Shown: piece by piece, positions 16,863 through 24,983 of the stretch | Layout of the letters: every line of letters begins with the position of its first letter | Position numbering within the stretch: the first letter of the stretch is position 1 | Source: an uncultured Ruminococcus sp. | Lineage (GTDB): Bacteria > Bacillota > Clostridia > Oscillospirales > Ruminococcaceae | Direction of reading: 5' to 3' | NCBI GenBank assembly: GCA_902787825.1 | Contig: CADAHS010000007.1 | Location: 1-64,000 of the forward strand | Length of the DNA: 64,000 nucleotides | The notes under the pieces: generated by a model | What the model was told of the DNA's origin: nothing | The model's input: the letters and a program-made list of their open reading frames with translations, nothing else | Database searches by the model: none | Position numbers and translations under genes: made by a program

Positions 16863-18119
16863 TTATCCCTCCTTGTTCTGATCTCTGTCTATTGACATGA
16901 CAAAAAACGACTGCTCCACCTGAGCCACAAATGCTGTGACAAAATACCTGATATCGTCCATCGCATGATCGTTCTCTTTTATGGGCGTGTCCTTGCCCGC
17001 CTTTTCGTCCCAGCGATAAAGTGAGAACTCACGAATAGTATCCCTGCACTCACGGCTTATCATTATCCTTTTGAGCCTTATGCAGTCCGATACCAGCCTT
17101 ATCCCCCAGACAACATCGTTCTTTGCAGGCATTACGCTGTATTTGCCATGACGCTGGATACACTGGATAAACGACTGTGCCGAAGGATCGCATATGATAG
17201 TTTCAACTTCCCTGTCGCCGATAAGCCGGCATAAGCCTTCATAATGCTCCTCGTCCGTAAGGCGTTTACCCTCACGCCTTGAATCGTAGTAATACTCACC
17301 CAGTCTGTACCATGTGTCTGCCGACTGACCCCACAGTCCAAAGCTGGACGGGTTTACCGTTCCGTAGTCACAGCTCACAACGTACCTGTCGCAAGCGATC
17401 TGTCCGTCAAATGTATGTATATCAGGATCGAACATAGGGTAAACAAGCCCCTGTGTTGCAGTCCATTTGCCCAGTACAAAGCGTTTGAAAAAAGCTCCCG
17501 AGTAAAGTCTGTAATAGCGTTTTATCACCTCGTCAGAAAGCGAAGGGTTATCTCTGAGTGAGAACCTCACATACGCAAGCTTTTTCTGCGCTGCCTTGTC
17601 TATCCATTCTCTCTTGAACCAGTGATACGGATTATCGGGATTGCAGTTGAACCATAGCTTCGACCCCGTGACCGAGCACCTCGCTACCGCCTGCTCCACA
17701 AAGCTCCTTGGCATCAGCACCACCTCATCAAGCAGCACTCCTGCCAGCGTTATGCCCTGTATCAGGCTTGCCGAGCCCTCGTCCTTTCCGCCGAAAATAT
17801 AGAACCTGTTGCGGCGGTGATCGAACGTGATGTCAACGCAGTTCGCTGACCTGTGCTCCTTGACCCTCATTCCGAGTCCGGTGATCTTTTGCAAAAGATC
17901 GTCCAGCACATTTCTTCTCAGCGAGATAACCGTTTTTCCGCAAAGCGCAAAGTTCTTCCCCTCGAAATTGGTCATCGCCCATGTCACGAACGAGATCGAC
18001 ATACTCATCGTCTTGCCCGATCTCACCGCCCCGTCACAGATTATCCCGTCCAGCTCCCTGTGGCTCTCGCTGTTCCACCAGCGCATCACAAATTGCTGCT
18101 TCGGGGAAAGCTTATTCAT
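16863..18119 (-). CDS. Phage terminase large subunit (PBSX-like)
   Basis: A 418-aa packaging ATPase-nuclease. Walker A is GAVRSGKT, Walker B VLLDEV. The nuclease aspartates appear in CDYGTVNPSS, IICDPSAQ and AMDDIRY, so both activities look intact. I chose ATG 18119, which overlaps the end of the small-subunit gene by 8 bases; ATG 18122 is equally possible. The longer frame to 18182 would overlap the small-subunit gene extensively. Confidence 0.93.
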   Translation of the reverse strand: MNKLSPKQQFVMRWWNSESHRELDGIICDGAVRSGKTMSMSISFVTWAMTNFEGKNFALCGKTVISLRRNVLDDLLQKITGLGMRVKEHRSANCVDITFDHRRNRFYIFGGKDEGSASLIQGITLAGVLLDEVVLMPRSFVEQAVARCSVTGSKLWFNCNPDNPYHWFKREWIDKAAQKKLAYVRFSLRDNPSLSDEVIKRYYRLYSGAFFKRFVLGKWTATQGLVYPMFDPDIHTFDGQIACDRYVVSCDYGTVNPSSFGLWGQSADTWYRLGEYYYDSRREGKRLTDEEHYEGLCRLIGDREVETIICDPSAQSFIQCIQRHGKYSVMPAKNDVVWGIRLVSDCIRLKRIMISRECRDTIREFSLYRWDEKAGKDTPIKENDHAMDDIRYFVTAFVAQVEQSFFVMSIDRDQNKEG

Positions 18120-18621
18120 CATTGTCCTGCACCTCGCCATCTCCGTCAAGCAGATGTGAAATGTCCTCTGACGAACCTTCATTCAGCGCTGCAATGAATT
18201 GCTCCGCCTTTGACTGGTCCCTGAGCTGATCGTCCAGCTCAACAAGCTTTTCCAGCGCCTTTTGACGGTCAAAGAACTTCATCTCGACCCCGCCGCCCTT
18301 CACCCGCTTGATCTCTGAAACATTGAAAAGATCCGCCGAAGCTATCTCCTGCTCTCCGGGCTGTTCACTGAACATCAATGCCGCTGCGTCGTTTGCCGAC
18401 CCGAAAGCGAGCCTTGCAAGACCCGCCCTTACATACGCCATCATCTGTTCATCAACACTGTCAAGCCTGTCTATCTCCCTCTTTACCGCAGGGCTTGAAA
18501 CCAGCCTTGCCCCCTCAGTTTTTGCCTGATGCGGATCAATTCCCAGCCTCACAGCGGTTTCATAACTGTTTCTGAGCTGCACGAAAAGCCGTGCGAATGT
18601 CTTTGGTGATAATCGCTGCAT
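18112..18621 (-). CDS. Phage terminase small subunit
   Basis: A 169-aa DNA-recognising partner of the large subunit. The first 60 residues have the terminase_2/XtmA-like helix-turn-helix region (RLFVQLRNSYETAVRLGIDPHQAKTEGARLVSSPAVKREIDRL), then a helical oligomerisation stretch and an acidic tail that overlaps the large-subunit start. ATG 18621 follows GAAGGAGGAC. It is the first gene of the cluster; I find no good promoter directly upstream on the minus strand. Confidence 0.85.
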   Translation of the reverse strand: MQRLSPKTFARLFVQLRNSYETAVRLGIDPHQAKTEGARLVSSPAVKREIDRLDSVDEQMMAYVRAGLARLAFGSANDAAALMFSEQPGEQEIASADLFNVSEIKRVKGGGVEMKFFDRQKALEKLVELDDQLRDQSKAEQFIAALNEGSSEDISHLLDGDGEVQDNDE

Positions 18622-18930
18622 ATGTCCTCCTTCTTTTCACGCTGCACCCCGGCAGCGCTCTTTGTTTTCATCATTCACTAAGTCGGTGCCGCCGTTGCAG
18701 TACCCTCTCACTTATAGCCCCTTTTGCCCCTTTTGTTGCATTGACTTGTGCAACAAATACTGAAATATGTCTTGGTTTTTTCATTTATCATTTGTTTTCA
18801 CAGTTTTACCCACCGCTTTTTGTGCACACTATACAAGCAGGATCCCACGCTATGTTAATTTGATAAAATATTGATTTTCGACGTTTTTAATTTGTATATC
18901 CTCACAAATTGTCATTTTAAACAACCACTG
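18622..18930. other. Gene-free stretch between phage cluster and glgP
   Basis: No repressor, integrase or att-like repeat is seen. On the minus strand a short hairpin CGCTGC-CGGGGT-GCAGCG lies 15-40 bp ahead of the terminase genes. No consensus minus-strand promoter is visible here, so how the phage genes would be transcribed is unclear. Confidence 0.5.
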
Positions 18931-18933
18931 CAC

Positions 18934-18962
18934 TTGACAATTATGCAAAAGTGACATATAAT
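18934..18962 (+). promoter_or_regulatory. glgP promoter P1 (perfect consensus)
   Basis: TTGACA (18934-18939), 17-bp spacer, TATAAT (18957-18962): an exact sigma-A consensus, 206 bp before the start codon. Confidence 0.85.
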
Positions 18963-19048
18963 AATAAAGTATGAATAATTGATGTGAAGATTTTTCTTTT
19001 CGTTTACAGATAATTCTTTGAAATATGTAAATAATGCGGCTTCCAAGC

Positions 19049-19077
19049 TTGCAAAAATTGTAGAAATGTGGTACAAT
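19049..19077 (+). promoter_or_regulatory. glgP promoter P2
   Basis: TTGCAA (19049-19054), 17-bp spacer, TACAAT (19072-19077), 91 bp before the start codon. Two stacked promoters suggest strong or condition-dependent expression. Confidence 0.7.
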
Positions 19078-19168
19078 ATATTGTGTATCCGGGCACCTGT
19101 CCGGTTGAAATATATCATTGAGAAATAATTGTCCCTGAAAAGGGGGACATTCAGGAGGATTAAGAATA

Positions 19169-21580
19169 ATGGCTAAGAACACATCGGAAAACACGATCTC
19201 CAAGGCGGAGCTTAAAAAGCAGTTCGTTGAGATACTTCACAACGACTTCCAGACCAACCCCGACGAGGCTTCCGACAAGCAGGTCTATGAGGCGCTTGCC
19301 AAGATAGTTGTGGGCATACTCAGAGCCAAGAGAAGAAAGTTTACCGTAAAGCATAACTCAGAAGGCAAAAAGAGAGTTTACTATCTTTCTATAGAGTTCC
19401 TTATGGGACGTTCACTCAAGACCTCTATCTATAACCTCGGTATGCAGGATCAGACCGTGGCTATGCTCAAGGATTTTGGCATCTCGATAAACGGCGTTTA
19501 CGAGCAGGAGCCTGATGCAGGTCTGGGCAACGGCGGTCTGGGAAGACTTGCTGCCTGCTATCTTGATGCGCTTGCAGCAGACGGCTACCACGCAACAGGC
19601 TATTCTATCTGCTATGAGTACGGTATTTTCAAGCAGAAGCTTGAAGAAGGCTGGCAGACCGAGCTGCCCGATAACTGGCTGCCCGGCGGCTCAGCATGGC
19701 TCGTACCCGCTCCGACCCAGTCGGTCGAGGTACGCTTTGACGGCGAGCTGAGAGAGTATTGGGATAACCAGTATCATTGCGTAACACACGAAAATTACAC
19801 CTCGGTCATGGCTGTTCCGTACGACCTGTTCGTTTCAGGCTATAAGAGCGAGGCAGTTTCAAAGCTTAGATTGTGGAAGGCTGAGCTTTCTACATTTGAT
19901 ATGTCAATGTTCAATAATGGTGACTACTCAAAAGCCCTCGGCAGAAACATCATCTCGCAGGCTATCACAAAAGTGCTTTACCCTAACGATAACCACGCAG
20001 AGGGCAAATCACTTCGTCTGCGCCAGCAGTATTTCCTTTGTGCCGCTTCTATCGGCGATATCGTAAACCAGCATATGGCTGTATACGGTACGCTTGATAA
20101 CCTCCACGAAAAGGTGGCTATCCATATCAACGATACCCACCCGACACTCGCGATCCCCGAGCTTATGAGAACTCTGCTTGACGACTGCGGCTATTCGTGG
20201 GATAAGGCTTGGCATATCGTTCAGAATACATTTGCATACACAAACCATACCGTTATGCCCGAAGCACTCGAAAAGTGGGACTGCAACCTGCTCAAGAGCG
20301 TCTGCCCGAGAATATTCTCTATCATCATCGAGATCAACGAGAGATATTGTAAGGAGCTTTGGCAGAGATATCAGGACGAGGCAAAGGTATCTCATATGTC
20401 GATCGTCGAGAATAATAAGGTCAAAATGGCTACCCTTTGCGTCCATGCCTGCCATAGCGTAAACGGCGTTGCCAAGATCCATTCAGAGATCATCAAGAAA
20501 GAAACATTTAGGGACGAGTACCTCGATACCCCTACAAAGTTCAAAAACGTTACCAACGGTATCGCATACAGAAGATGGCTGTATCAGTCCAACCCCGGTC
20601 TTACCGATCTGCTTCGTGATAAGATCGGCGACGGCTTCCTCAGAAATGCCGCTGAGCTTTCAAAGCTTGCCGTGTTCAGCAATGATAAAGCTGTGCTTGA
20701 AAAGCTCGGAAAGATAAAGCAGGATAATAAAGCAAGCTTCGCTAAGTATGTCAAGAACCAGTACGGCGTTGTGCTCAATACAGATTCGATCTTTGACGTA
20801 CAGGTAAAAAGACTGCACGAGTATAAGCGTCAGCAGCTCAATGCCCTGAACATCATCGCACAGTACAATTACCTCAAGGAAAACCCGAATGCCGACTTCG
20901 TTCCCAAGACCTATATCTTTGCAGCAAAAGCAGCACCGGGCTACTATATGGCAAAGCAGATCATCAAGCTCATCTGGAACATCTCTGAGGAGCTTAAAAA
21001 GGATAAGAAACTCAACGAAAAGCTCAGCGTTATCTTCCTTGAGGACTATAACGTATCCCTCTCTGAGATCCTTATGCCTGCGGCAAATATCAGTGAGCAG
21101 ATCTCACTTGCAGGAACAGAAGCCAGCGGAACAGGCAATATGAAGCTTATGATAAACGGAGCCATCACGCTCGGAACAATGGACGGCGCAAATGTCGAGA
21201 TCCACGAGCAGGTAGGCGATGATAACATCATCATCTTCGGTATGAATGTCGATGAGGTCAATGCCTGCAAGAGCAATTACAGACCTATTGACATCTATAA
21301 TAAGAACAATATCATCAAGGCAGCCGTAAACAAACTCCAGACAGGAATAAACGGCAACCAGTTCAACGAGATCGCAGATAACCTGAAGAATCAGGATCCG
21401 TATATGGCCCTGAAGGACTTTGACAGCTACCAGAAAGCACAGGCATACGCTTCTGAGTGCTATAAGGATAAGCTCAAGTGGGAAAAGATGAGCCTTGCAA
21501 ATATCGCAGGCGCAGGCATCTTCTCCGCCGACAGATCAGTTGAGGAGTACGCAAAGGACATCTGGGGATTGACCAAGTAA
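19169..21580 (+). CDS. glgP: Glycogen/starch alpha-glucan phosphorylase
   Basis: An 803-aa GT35 phosphorylase releasing glucose-1-phosphate from alpha-1,4-glucans. Clear motifs: VYYLSIEFLMGRSL near residue 70, GNGGLGRLAACYLDALA, the HINDTHPTLAIPELMR region, LHEYKRQQLN, and the pyridoxal-phosphate lysine site EASGTGNMKLMINGAITLGTMDGANVEI near residue 650. Length is typical. ATG 19169 follows CAGGAGG. Single-gene transcript with its own terminator. It complements the pullulanase at 26.8 kb, which removes alpha-1,6 branches. Confidence 0.97.
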   Translation: MAKNTSENTISKAELKKQFVEILHNDFQTNPDEASDKQVYEALAKIVVGILRAKRRKFTVKHNSEGKKRVYYLSIEFLMGRSLKTSIYNLGMQDQTVAMLKDFGISINGVYEQEPDAGLGNGGLGRLAACYLDALAADGYHATGYSICYEYGIFKQKLEEGWQTELPDNWLPGGSAWLVPAPTQSVEVRFDGELREYWDNQYHCVTHENYTSVMAVPYDLFVSGYKSEAVSKLRLWKAELSTFDMSMFNNGDYSKALGRNIISQAITKVLYPNDNHAEGKSLRLRQQYFLCAASIGDIVNQHMAVYGTLDNLHEKVAIHINDTHPTLAIPELMRTLLDDCGYSWDKAWHIVQNTFAYTNHTVMPEALEKWDCNLLKSVCPRIFSIIIEINERYCKELWQRYQDEAKVSHMSIVENNKVKMATLCVHACHSVNGVAKIHSEIIKKETFRDEYLDTPTKFKNVTNGIAYRRWLYQSNPGLTDLLRDKIGDGFLRNAAELSKLAVFSNDKAVLEKLGKIKQDNKASFAKYVKNQYGVVLNTDSIFDVQVKRLHEYKRQQLNALNIIAQYNYLKENPNADFVPKTYIFAAKAAPGYYMAKQIIKLIWNISEELKKDKKLNEKLSVIFLEDYNVSLSEILMPAANISEQISLAGTEASGTGNMKLMINGAITLGTMDGANVEIHEQVGDDNIIIFGMNVDEVNACKSNYRPIDIYNKNNIIKAAVNKLQTGINGNQFNEIADNLKNQDPYMALKDFDSYQKAQAYASECYKDKLKWEKMSLANIAGAGIFSADRSVEEYAKDIWGLTK

Positions 21581-21586
21581 TCTTTA

Positions 21587-21618
21587 AAAGCCATACAGTC
21601 AAAGCTGTATGGCTTTTT
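21587..21618 (+). terminator. glgP terminator (GCCATACAG family)
   Basis: A 12-bp stem AAAGCCATACAG / CTGTATGGCTTT with loop TCAAAG and a T-run. The same arms occur at 25947-25979 and 51830-51865. Confidence 0.9.
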
Positions 21619-21630
21619 CAACGATAGTGG

Positions 21631-21707
21631 GAGGAAGCAAGAATATGCAAGCAAGAGGCAGCATTAAATGAGCCGATTCTTCTTGCTTCTTGTTTCTTGC
21701 ATCTTCC
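21631..21707. repeat. Heptanucleotide repeat cluster B
   Basis: Two facing blocks of the GANRCAA variant: GAAGCAA GAATATG CAAGCAA GAGGCA on the plus strand (from 21634), and GATGCAA GAAACAA GAAGCAA on the minus strand (21675-21707). Confidence 0.6.
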
Positions 21708-21723
21708 AGCGTAGGTGAGGAAA

Positions 21724-22464
21724 ATGGACAAAGAGGCGTTTTACGCAGCGTGTGAAAAAATAATCGGCACTCAGCGTTCTAAAAAGGGTATCGGCACGCT
21801 CGGTGAGAAAACTCTGCACGCCGTGCTGAAAAACTACTACGAGCCTTTTGAACAAAACCACGAAATAAAGGTAGGACGCTTCGTTGCGGACATCGTCAGC
21901 GAGCAGGGCGTTATCGAGATCCAGACACGAAATTTCGGCAATCTGCTCGAAAAGCTGGATAACTTTCTGGAGTTCTGCGATGTCACAGTCGTCTACCCCC
22001 TGCCTGCGCTCAAATATGTGTCGTGGCTGGATATGGAAACAGGCGAGCTTTCGCAAAAACATAAATCTCCCAGAAAGTGCCGCATATACGACGCTTTCAA
22101 GGAGATAATAAGAATAAAGTATGCCCTTGACAACCCACGCTTTCACCTCGTGCTGTGCTTTTTGGAGGTTGATGAGATCCGCTTTCTCAACGGCTGGTCT
22201 GAAAATAAAAAACGCGGTTCATCACGCTGCGACCGTATCCCAAAGGACATTATCGAGGAGGTCCGCTTTGACTGTATCGAGGATTACCGCAGGTTCCTGC
22301 CCGACGGACTCCCCGATGAGTTCACCTCTGCTCACTACGCAAAAGCGTGCAAAATCAACAAACAGCTCGCATCAAACGGGCTGAATATCCTCAATTACCT
22401 CGGTCTTGTCGAGCGTGTCGGCAAAAAAGGCAGAAGCTATGTTTATAAGGTGGTAGAAAAATGA
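21724..22464 (+). CDS. Predicted PD-(D/E)xK nuclease-like protein with winged-helix end
   Basis: A 246-aa unrecognised protein. Around residues 48-65 it reads VGRFVADIVSEQGVIEIQTRNF, in which an Asp followed by E-x-Q on a hydrophobic strand matches the D...ExQ variant of PD-(D/E)xK nuclease cores; E36/E43 upstream could complete the site. The C-terminal 80 residues (FTSAHYAKACKINKQLASNGLNILNYLGLVERVGKKGRSYVYKVVEK) have a winged-helix pattern ending in a basic wing. ATG 21724 is chosen because GTGAGG is its Shine-Dalgarno. It overlaps the next gene by 4 bases, so the two are translationally coupled. Function inferred, not known. Confidence 0.7.
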   Translation: MDKEAFYAACEKIIGTQRSKKGIGTLGEKTLHAVLKNYYEPFEQNHEIKVGRFVADIVSEQGVIEIQTRNFGNLLEKLDNFLEFCDVTVVYPLPALKYVSWLDMETGELSQKHKSPRKCRIYDAFKEIIRIKYALDNPRFHLVLCFLEVDEIRFLNGWSENKKRGSSRCDRIPKDIIEEVRFDCIEDYRRFLPDGLPDEFTSAHYAKACKINKQLASNGLNILNYLGLVERVGKKGRSYVYKVVEK

Positions 22465-22811
22465 ACTGCAAAATAGCATCACTGTACATCTGCGTCAGAG
22501 ATATGCAAAGAGCAATAGAGTTTTACGAACAGCTTTTTGATATGCCCGTCACCGAAAAAGACGATGTTTACAGCGTTTTCGAGATCGGCAGCTTCCGTTT
22601 TGGGCTGTTTGCATATGAAAAGAAAGGCGAAGTGCATGAGTATGGCTCAAACTGCCTGCCCAGCATCAGCTTTGACTGCCTTGAAACGCTCAAAGAAAAG
22701 CTTTCACACAAGCAGATCTGCTTTGAGCTTACAAAGATAAAAACTAACTGGGTCGCCGAAATAATCGACAGCGAGGGAAATCATATCGAGCTTACCGCAC
22801 CCGATAAATAA
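22461..22811 (+). CDS. VOC (glyoxalase/bleomycin resistance) family protein
   Basis: A 116-aa single VOC module: IASLYICVRDMQRAIEFYEQLFDMPV at the start and IIDSEGNHIELTAPDK at the end, which supplies the usual metal Glu. The usual N-terminal metal ligand (His) is replaced by Ser8 or Tyr, so metal binding is uncertain. It overlaps the nuclease-like gene by ATGA. Substrate unknown. Confidence 0.8.
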   Translation: MNCKIASLYICVRDMQRAIEFYEQLFDMPVTEKDDVYSVFEIGSFRFGLFAYEKKGEVHEYGSNCLPSISFDCLETLKEKLSHKQICFELTKIKTNWVAEIIDSEGNHIELTAPDK

Positions 22812-22828
22812 AAATTTCTCCTCTGCCC

Positions 22829-22857
22829 TTTACAAACGACAGATTATTCTATATAAT
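22829..22857 (+). promoter_or_regulatory. Promoter of the carboxypeptidase-like gene
   Basis: TTTACA (22829-22834), 17-bp spacer, TATAAT (22852-22857), 52 bp before the ATG at 22910. Confidence 0.7.
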
Positions 22858-22909
22858 ATATGTGTACGACTTTTTACACCAAAGCGTGTTTATATAAAGG
22901 AATGGTAAA

Positions 22910-24340
22910 ATGAAACTCACAACCAAATGCCGCAGAGTCCTCTGCTTTGTGCTTGCACTCATTATGCTCATACCAACACTGAGCGCATCTGCGGTCAACT
23001 TCAAGCCGATAGAGTCGATAGACGAAAAAGGCAAACCCGTCGAGCTGAAACTGTATTCAAAAGCCTGCTGCGTTATGGATATAGAGTCCGGCGAGGATAT
23101 TTTTGAAACCAATGCCGATAAGGAAATGCCAATAGCTACGCTGAATATGCTTATGACCTCTCTGCTTGTCGTGGAAAAATACCCCGATGTCCATGCCCTC
23201 AAAGGCTCCTTTGCATCAGCAGGCTCCGAAGCCTACGACGAGCTTTTTGATAAAGGCACTCCCACAGCCGATATCCAGCCCAACGAAAAGGTCACCTATT
23301 ACGACCTCATCTGCGCAATGATGCTGCAATCCTCCTGCGAGGCTGCAAACATCGCCGCTATCAATATCGGCGGAAGCATCTCGGGCTTCACTAAGATGAT
23401 GAACGATAAAGCCGCCGCACTCGGACTCAGCCATACCAAGTTTTCCAGCGCCCACGGCTTCTGGACAAGCGGCAACTACTCCACCGCAAACGACCTTGCA
23501 AAGCTCAGCCGCCATATCATCGAGAACTCATCTATCCTTAAAGATATCGTCTGCCTCAGCGAGTACAATATGTCTAAGACCGAATACCACCCCGACGGCA
23601 CAACACTTTATAACAATAACGTTATGCTCAATTCCGCATCACCCTATTATTACCCTGCCGTCAAAGGGCTCAAAACTGGTACGACCAACGAAGCCGGACG
23701 CTGCTTCAGCTCCTACTCGGTCATCGAAGGCACAGGCTATATAATCGTTACCCTCGGCGCACCGCTTGAAAAACTTGCGCAGGACGAAAAAAAAGCCGAA
23801 GCCGACCCGAACTCGCTGTATGCCAACGACTATATCTATTATAGCCTTATCGACCACATCAACCTGTGCAACTGGTGCAAGAATTATCTTGATACCTCAG
23901 ATTTTCTCAACCCCGAAAGTGAGATAAGAGATGTCACCGTGATGTTCGGCGATAAAGACTACGCAAACCTCAGAGCAAAAACAGGTTACAGCAGAATGTG
24001 GCCGACATATATCAAAACAAGCGATGTCAAACGAGTTATTACCGTCAAGGAAAACATCGTCGCACCTGTCGAGGTGGGCGACATACTTGGCGAAATGAAG
24101 CTTGTCTATGACGGCGAAACAATAGCGACGCTCGATCTTGTTTCAACAACACAGGTCAAACGCTCGACCTTCTCGTCAAAAGTTGAGATAGCAAAGAGCT
24201 ATTTCCGCTCAAAGGTGTTTTTTATCACCCTCGGAATAATCGTAGCCGTCATCGCACTTTATACCGCATTACACGTCGTAATGGTGCATAAACACTATCT
24301 CAGAAAGAATGTGGAGGATCAGGATGATAATAGATTTTGA
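22910..24340 (+). CDS. Peptidase S11 (DacA/DacF)-like protein lacking catalytic Ser and Lys
   Basis: A 476-aa exported, C-terminally anchored protein: signal peptide to about residue 28 (ending SASA), an S11 transpeptidase-like domain, a C-terminal beta domain and a membrane helix (FFITLGIIVAVIALYTALHVV). KTGTT is present in VKGLKTGTTNEAG. However, where the family has SxxK (for example PASLTK in the paralogue at 51897-53075), this protein reads PIATLN, losing both Ser and Lys. Where SxN is expected it reads SSC. The frame is clean, so this is an inactive homologue rather than a broken gene. A scaffolding or regulatory role is inferred. Confidence 0.85.
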   Translation: MKLTTKCRRVLCFVLALIMLIPTLSASAVNFKPIESIDEKGKPVELKLYSKACCVMDIESGEDIFETNADKEMPIATLNMLMTSLLVVEKYPDVHALKGSFASAGSEAYDELFDKGTPTADIQPNEKVTYYDLICAMMLQSSCEAANIAAINIGGSISGFTKMMNDKAAALGLSHTKFSSAHGFWTSGNYSTANDLAKLSRHIIENSSILKDIVCLSEYNMSKTEYHPDGTTLYNNNVMLNSASPYYYPAVKGLKTGTTNEAGRCFSSYSVIEGTGYIIVTLGAPLEKLAQDEKKAEADPNSLYANDYIYYSLIDHINLCNWCKNYLDTSDFLNPESEIRDVTVMFGDKDYANLRAKTGYSRMWPTYIKTSDVKRVITVKENIVAPVEVGDILGEMKLVYDGETIATLDLVSTTQVKRSTFSSKVEIAKSYFRSKVFFITLGIIVAVIALYTALHVVMVHKHYLRKNVEDQDDNRF

Positions 24341-24656
24341 AAACATCGCCGAGCAGGAGCTTGTAAACTTCAAGGGCGGCGAAAAAAGCTATAATAAAAA
24401 AGGATTTGAGGACGAAAACAACAAAATAATGCTCGGCAGACTCGTACCGGGTGCCTCTATCGGACTTCATACCCACAAGGGTACCAGCGAAACTATATTT
24501 ATCCTGCGTGGCGAAGGCAAAGTCCTTTACGACGGAAGCTTTGAGAACATCAAAGCAGGTCAGTGCCACTATTGCCCGATGGATCACGAGCATAGCCTGA
24601 TAAATGATTCGGATTCCGAATTAGTGTTCTATGCCGTCGTTCCCAAGCACATCTGA
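24324..24656 (+). CDS. Cupin domain protein
   Basis: A 110-aa small beta-barrel: GRLVPGASIGLHTHKGTSETIFILRGEGKVLYDG (cupin motif 1 with the metal-binding HxH and Glu) and HYCPMDHEHSLINDSDSELVFYAVVP (motif 2 with His). ATG 24324 follows GGAGGAT and lies inside the end of the carboxypeptidase-like gene (17-base overlap), so it is co-transcribed. Specific role unknown. Confidence 0.88.
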   Translation: MIIDFENIAEQELVNFKGGEKSYNKKGFEDENNKIMLGRLVPGASIGLHTHKGTSETIFILRGEGKVLYDGSFENIKAGQCHYCPMDHEHSLINDSDSELVFYAVVPKHI

Positions 24657-24664
24657 AAAATAAG

Positions 24665-24694
24665 AGGTGAGAACTCCGGTTCTTGCCTTTTTTT
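24665..24694 (+). terminator. Terminator after the cupin gene
   Basis: A 10-bp stem AGGTGAGAAC / GTTCTTGCCT with TCCG loop, followed by TTTTTT. Confidence 0.8.
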
Positions 24695-24757
24695 GTGGTG
24701 ATCGCTGACACAAGCACCCTGAGATGTCCTGCAAGATGATATTTTTTCATTTACCCC

Positions 24758-24810
24758 TTGACAAATCTTGTGTCTGGTGCTATAATTCTATTAATCTACC
24801 GAGTTGGTAG
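24758..24810 (+). promoter_or_regulatory. cysK promoter with start-site dyad
   Basis: Perfect consensus TTGACA (24758-24763)-17-TATAAT (24781-24786). A dyad CTACC-GAGTT-GGTAG (24796-24810) covers the expected transcription start. Its layout resembles Rrf2-type (CymR/IscR-like) operators, which control cysteine genes in Firmicutes; that identity is inferred. Confidence 0.75.
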
Positions 24811-24829
24811 GTTGAAATGAGTGATCACT

Positions 24830-24955
24830 ATGCAAACCGTATCTGAATGTACCCACAGCACAAATCTGCACCTCGTGCGAATGTGTCGATGCCGCTGTTG
24901 CATCATTTTTTCTGAAACCCTTATAATAAAGGCTCAGGTCTTGGTTTCACAATAA
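24830..24955 (+). CDS. Cysteine-rich leader peptide upstream of cysK
   Basis: A 41-codon frame in the cysK 5' leader with Cys at residues 7, 19, 21, 23 and 24, including MCRCRCCIIF at residues 18-27. It ends 28 bp before cysK. A cluster of four Cys codons in six positions ahead of a cysteine-synthase gene is what a ribosome-stalling leader sensing Cys-tRNA would look like. The Shine-Dalgarno is weak (GAGTGA), and a shorter overlapping frame starts at 24817. Stems GCAC/GTGC (24868-24878) and GAAACC/GGTTTC (24914-24948) surround the Cys codons. Confidence 0.6.
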   Translation: MQTVSECTHSTNLHLVRMCRCRCCIIFSETLIIKAQVLVSQ

Positions 24956-24983
24956 ATTCTATTTAATAACGGAGGATAATACT

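Noticed and set aside
18591-18863. Plus-strand frame of 90 codons upstream of glgP
   Set aside because: Overlaps the terminase start on the other strand, is low-complexity Ser/His/Cys-rich and lacks a Shine-Dalgarno.
11600-18930. Attachment-site repeats flanking the phage cluster
   Set aside because: I found no direct repeat at the two edges, and the right edge has no tRNA or integrase; absence is by eye only.
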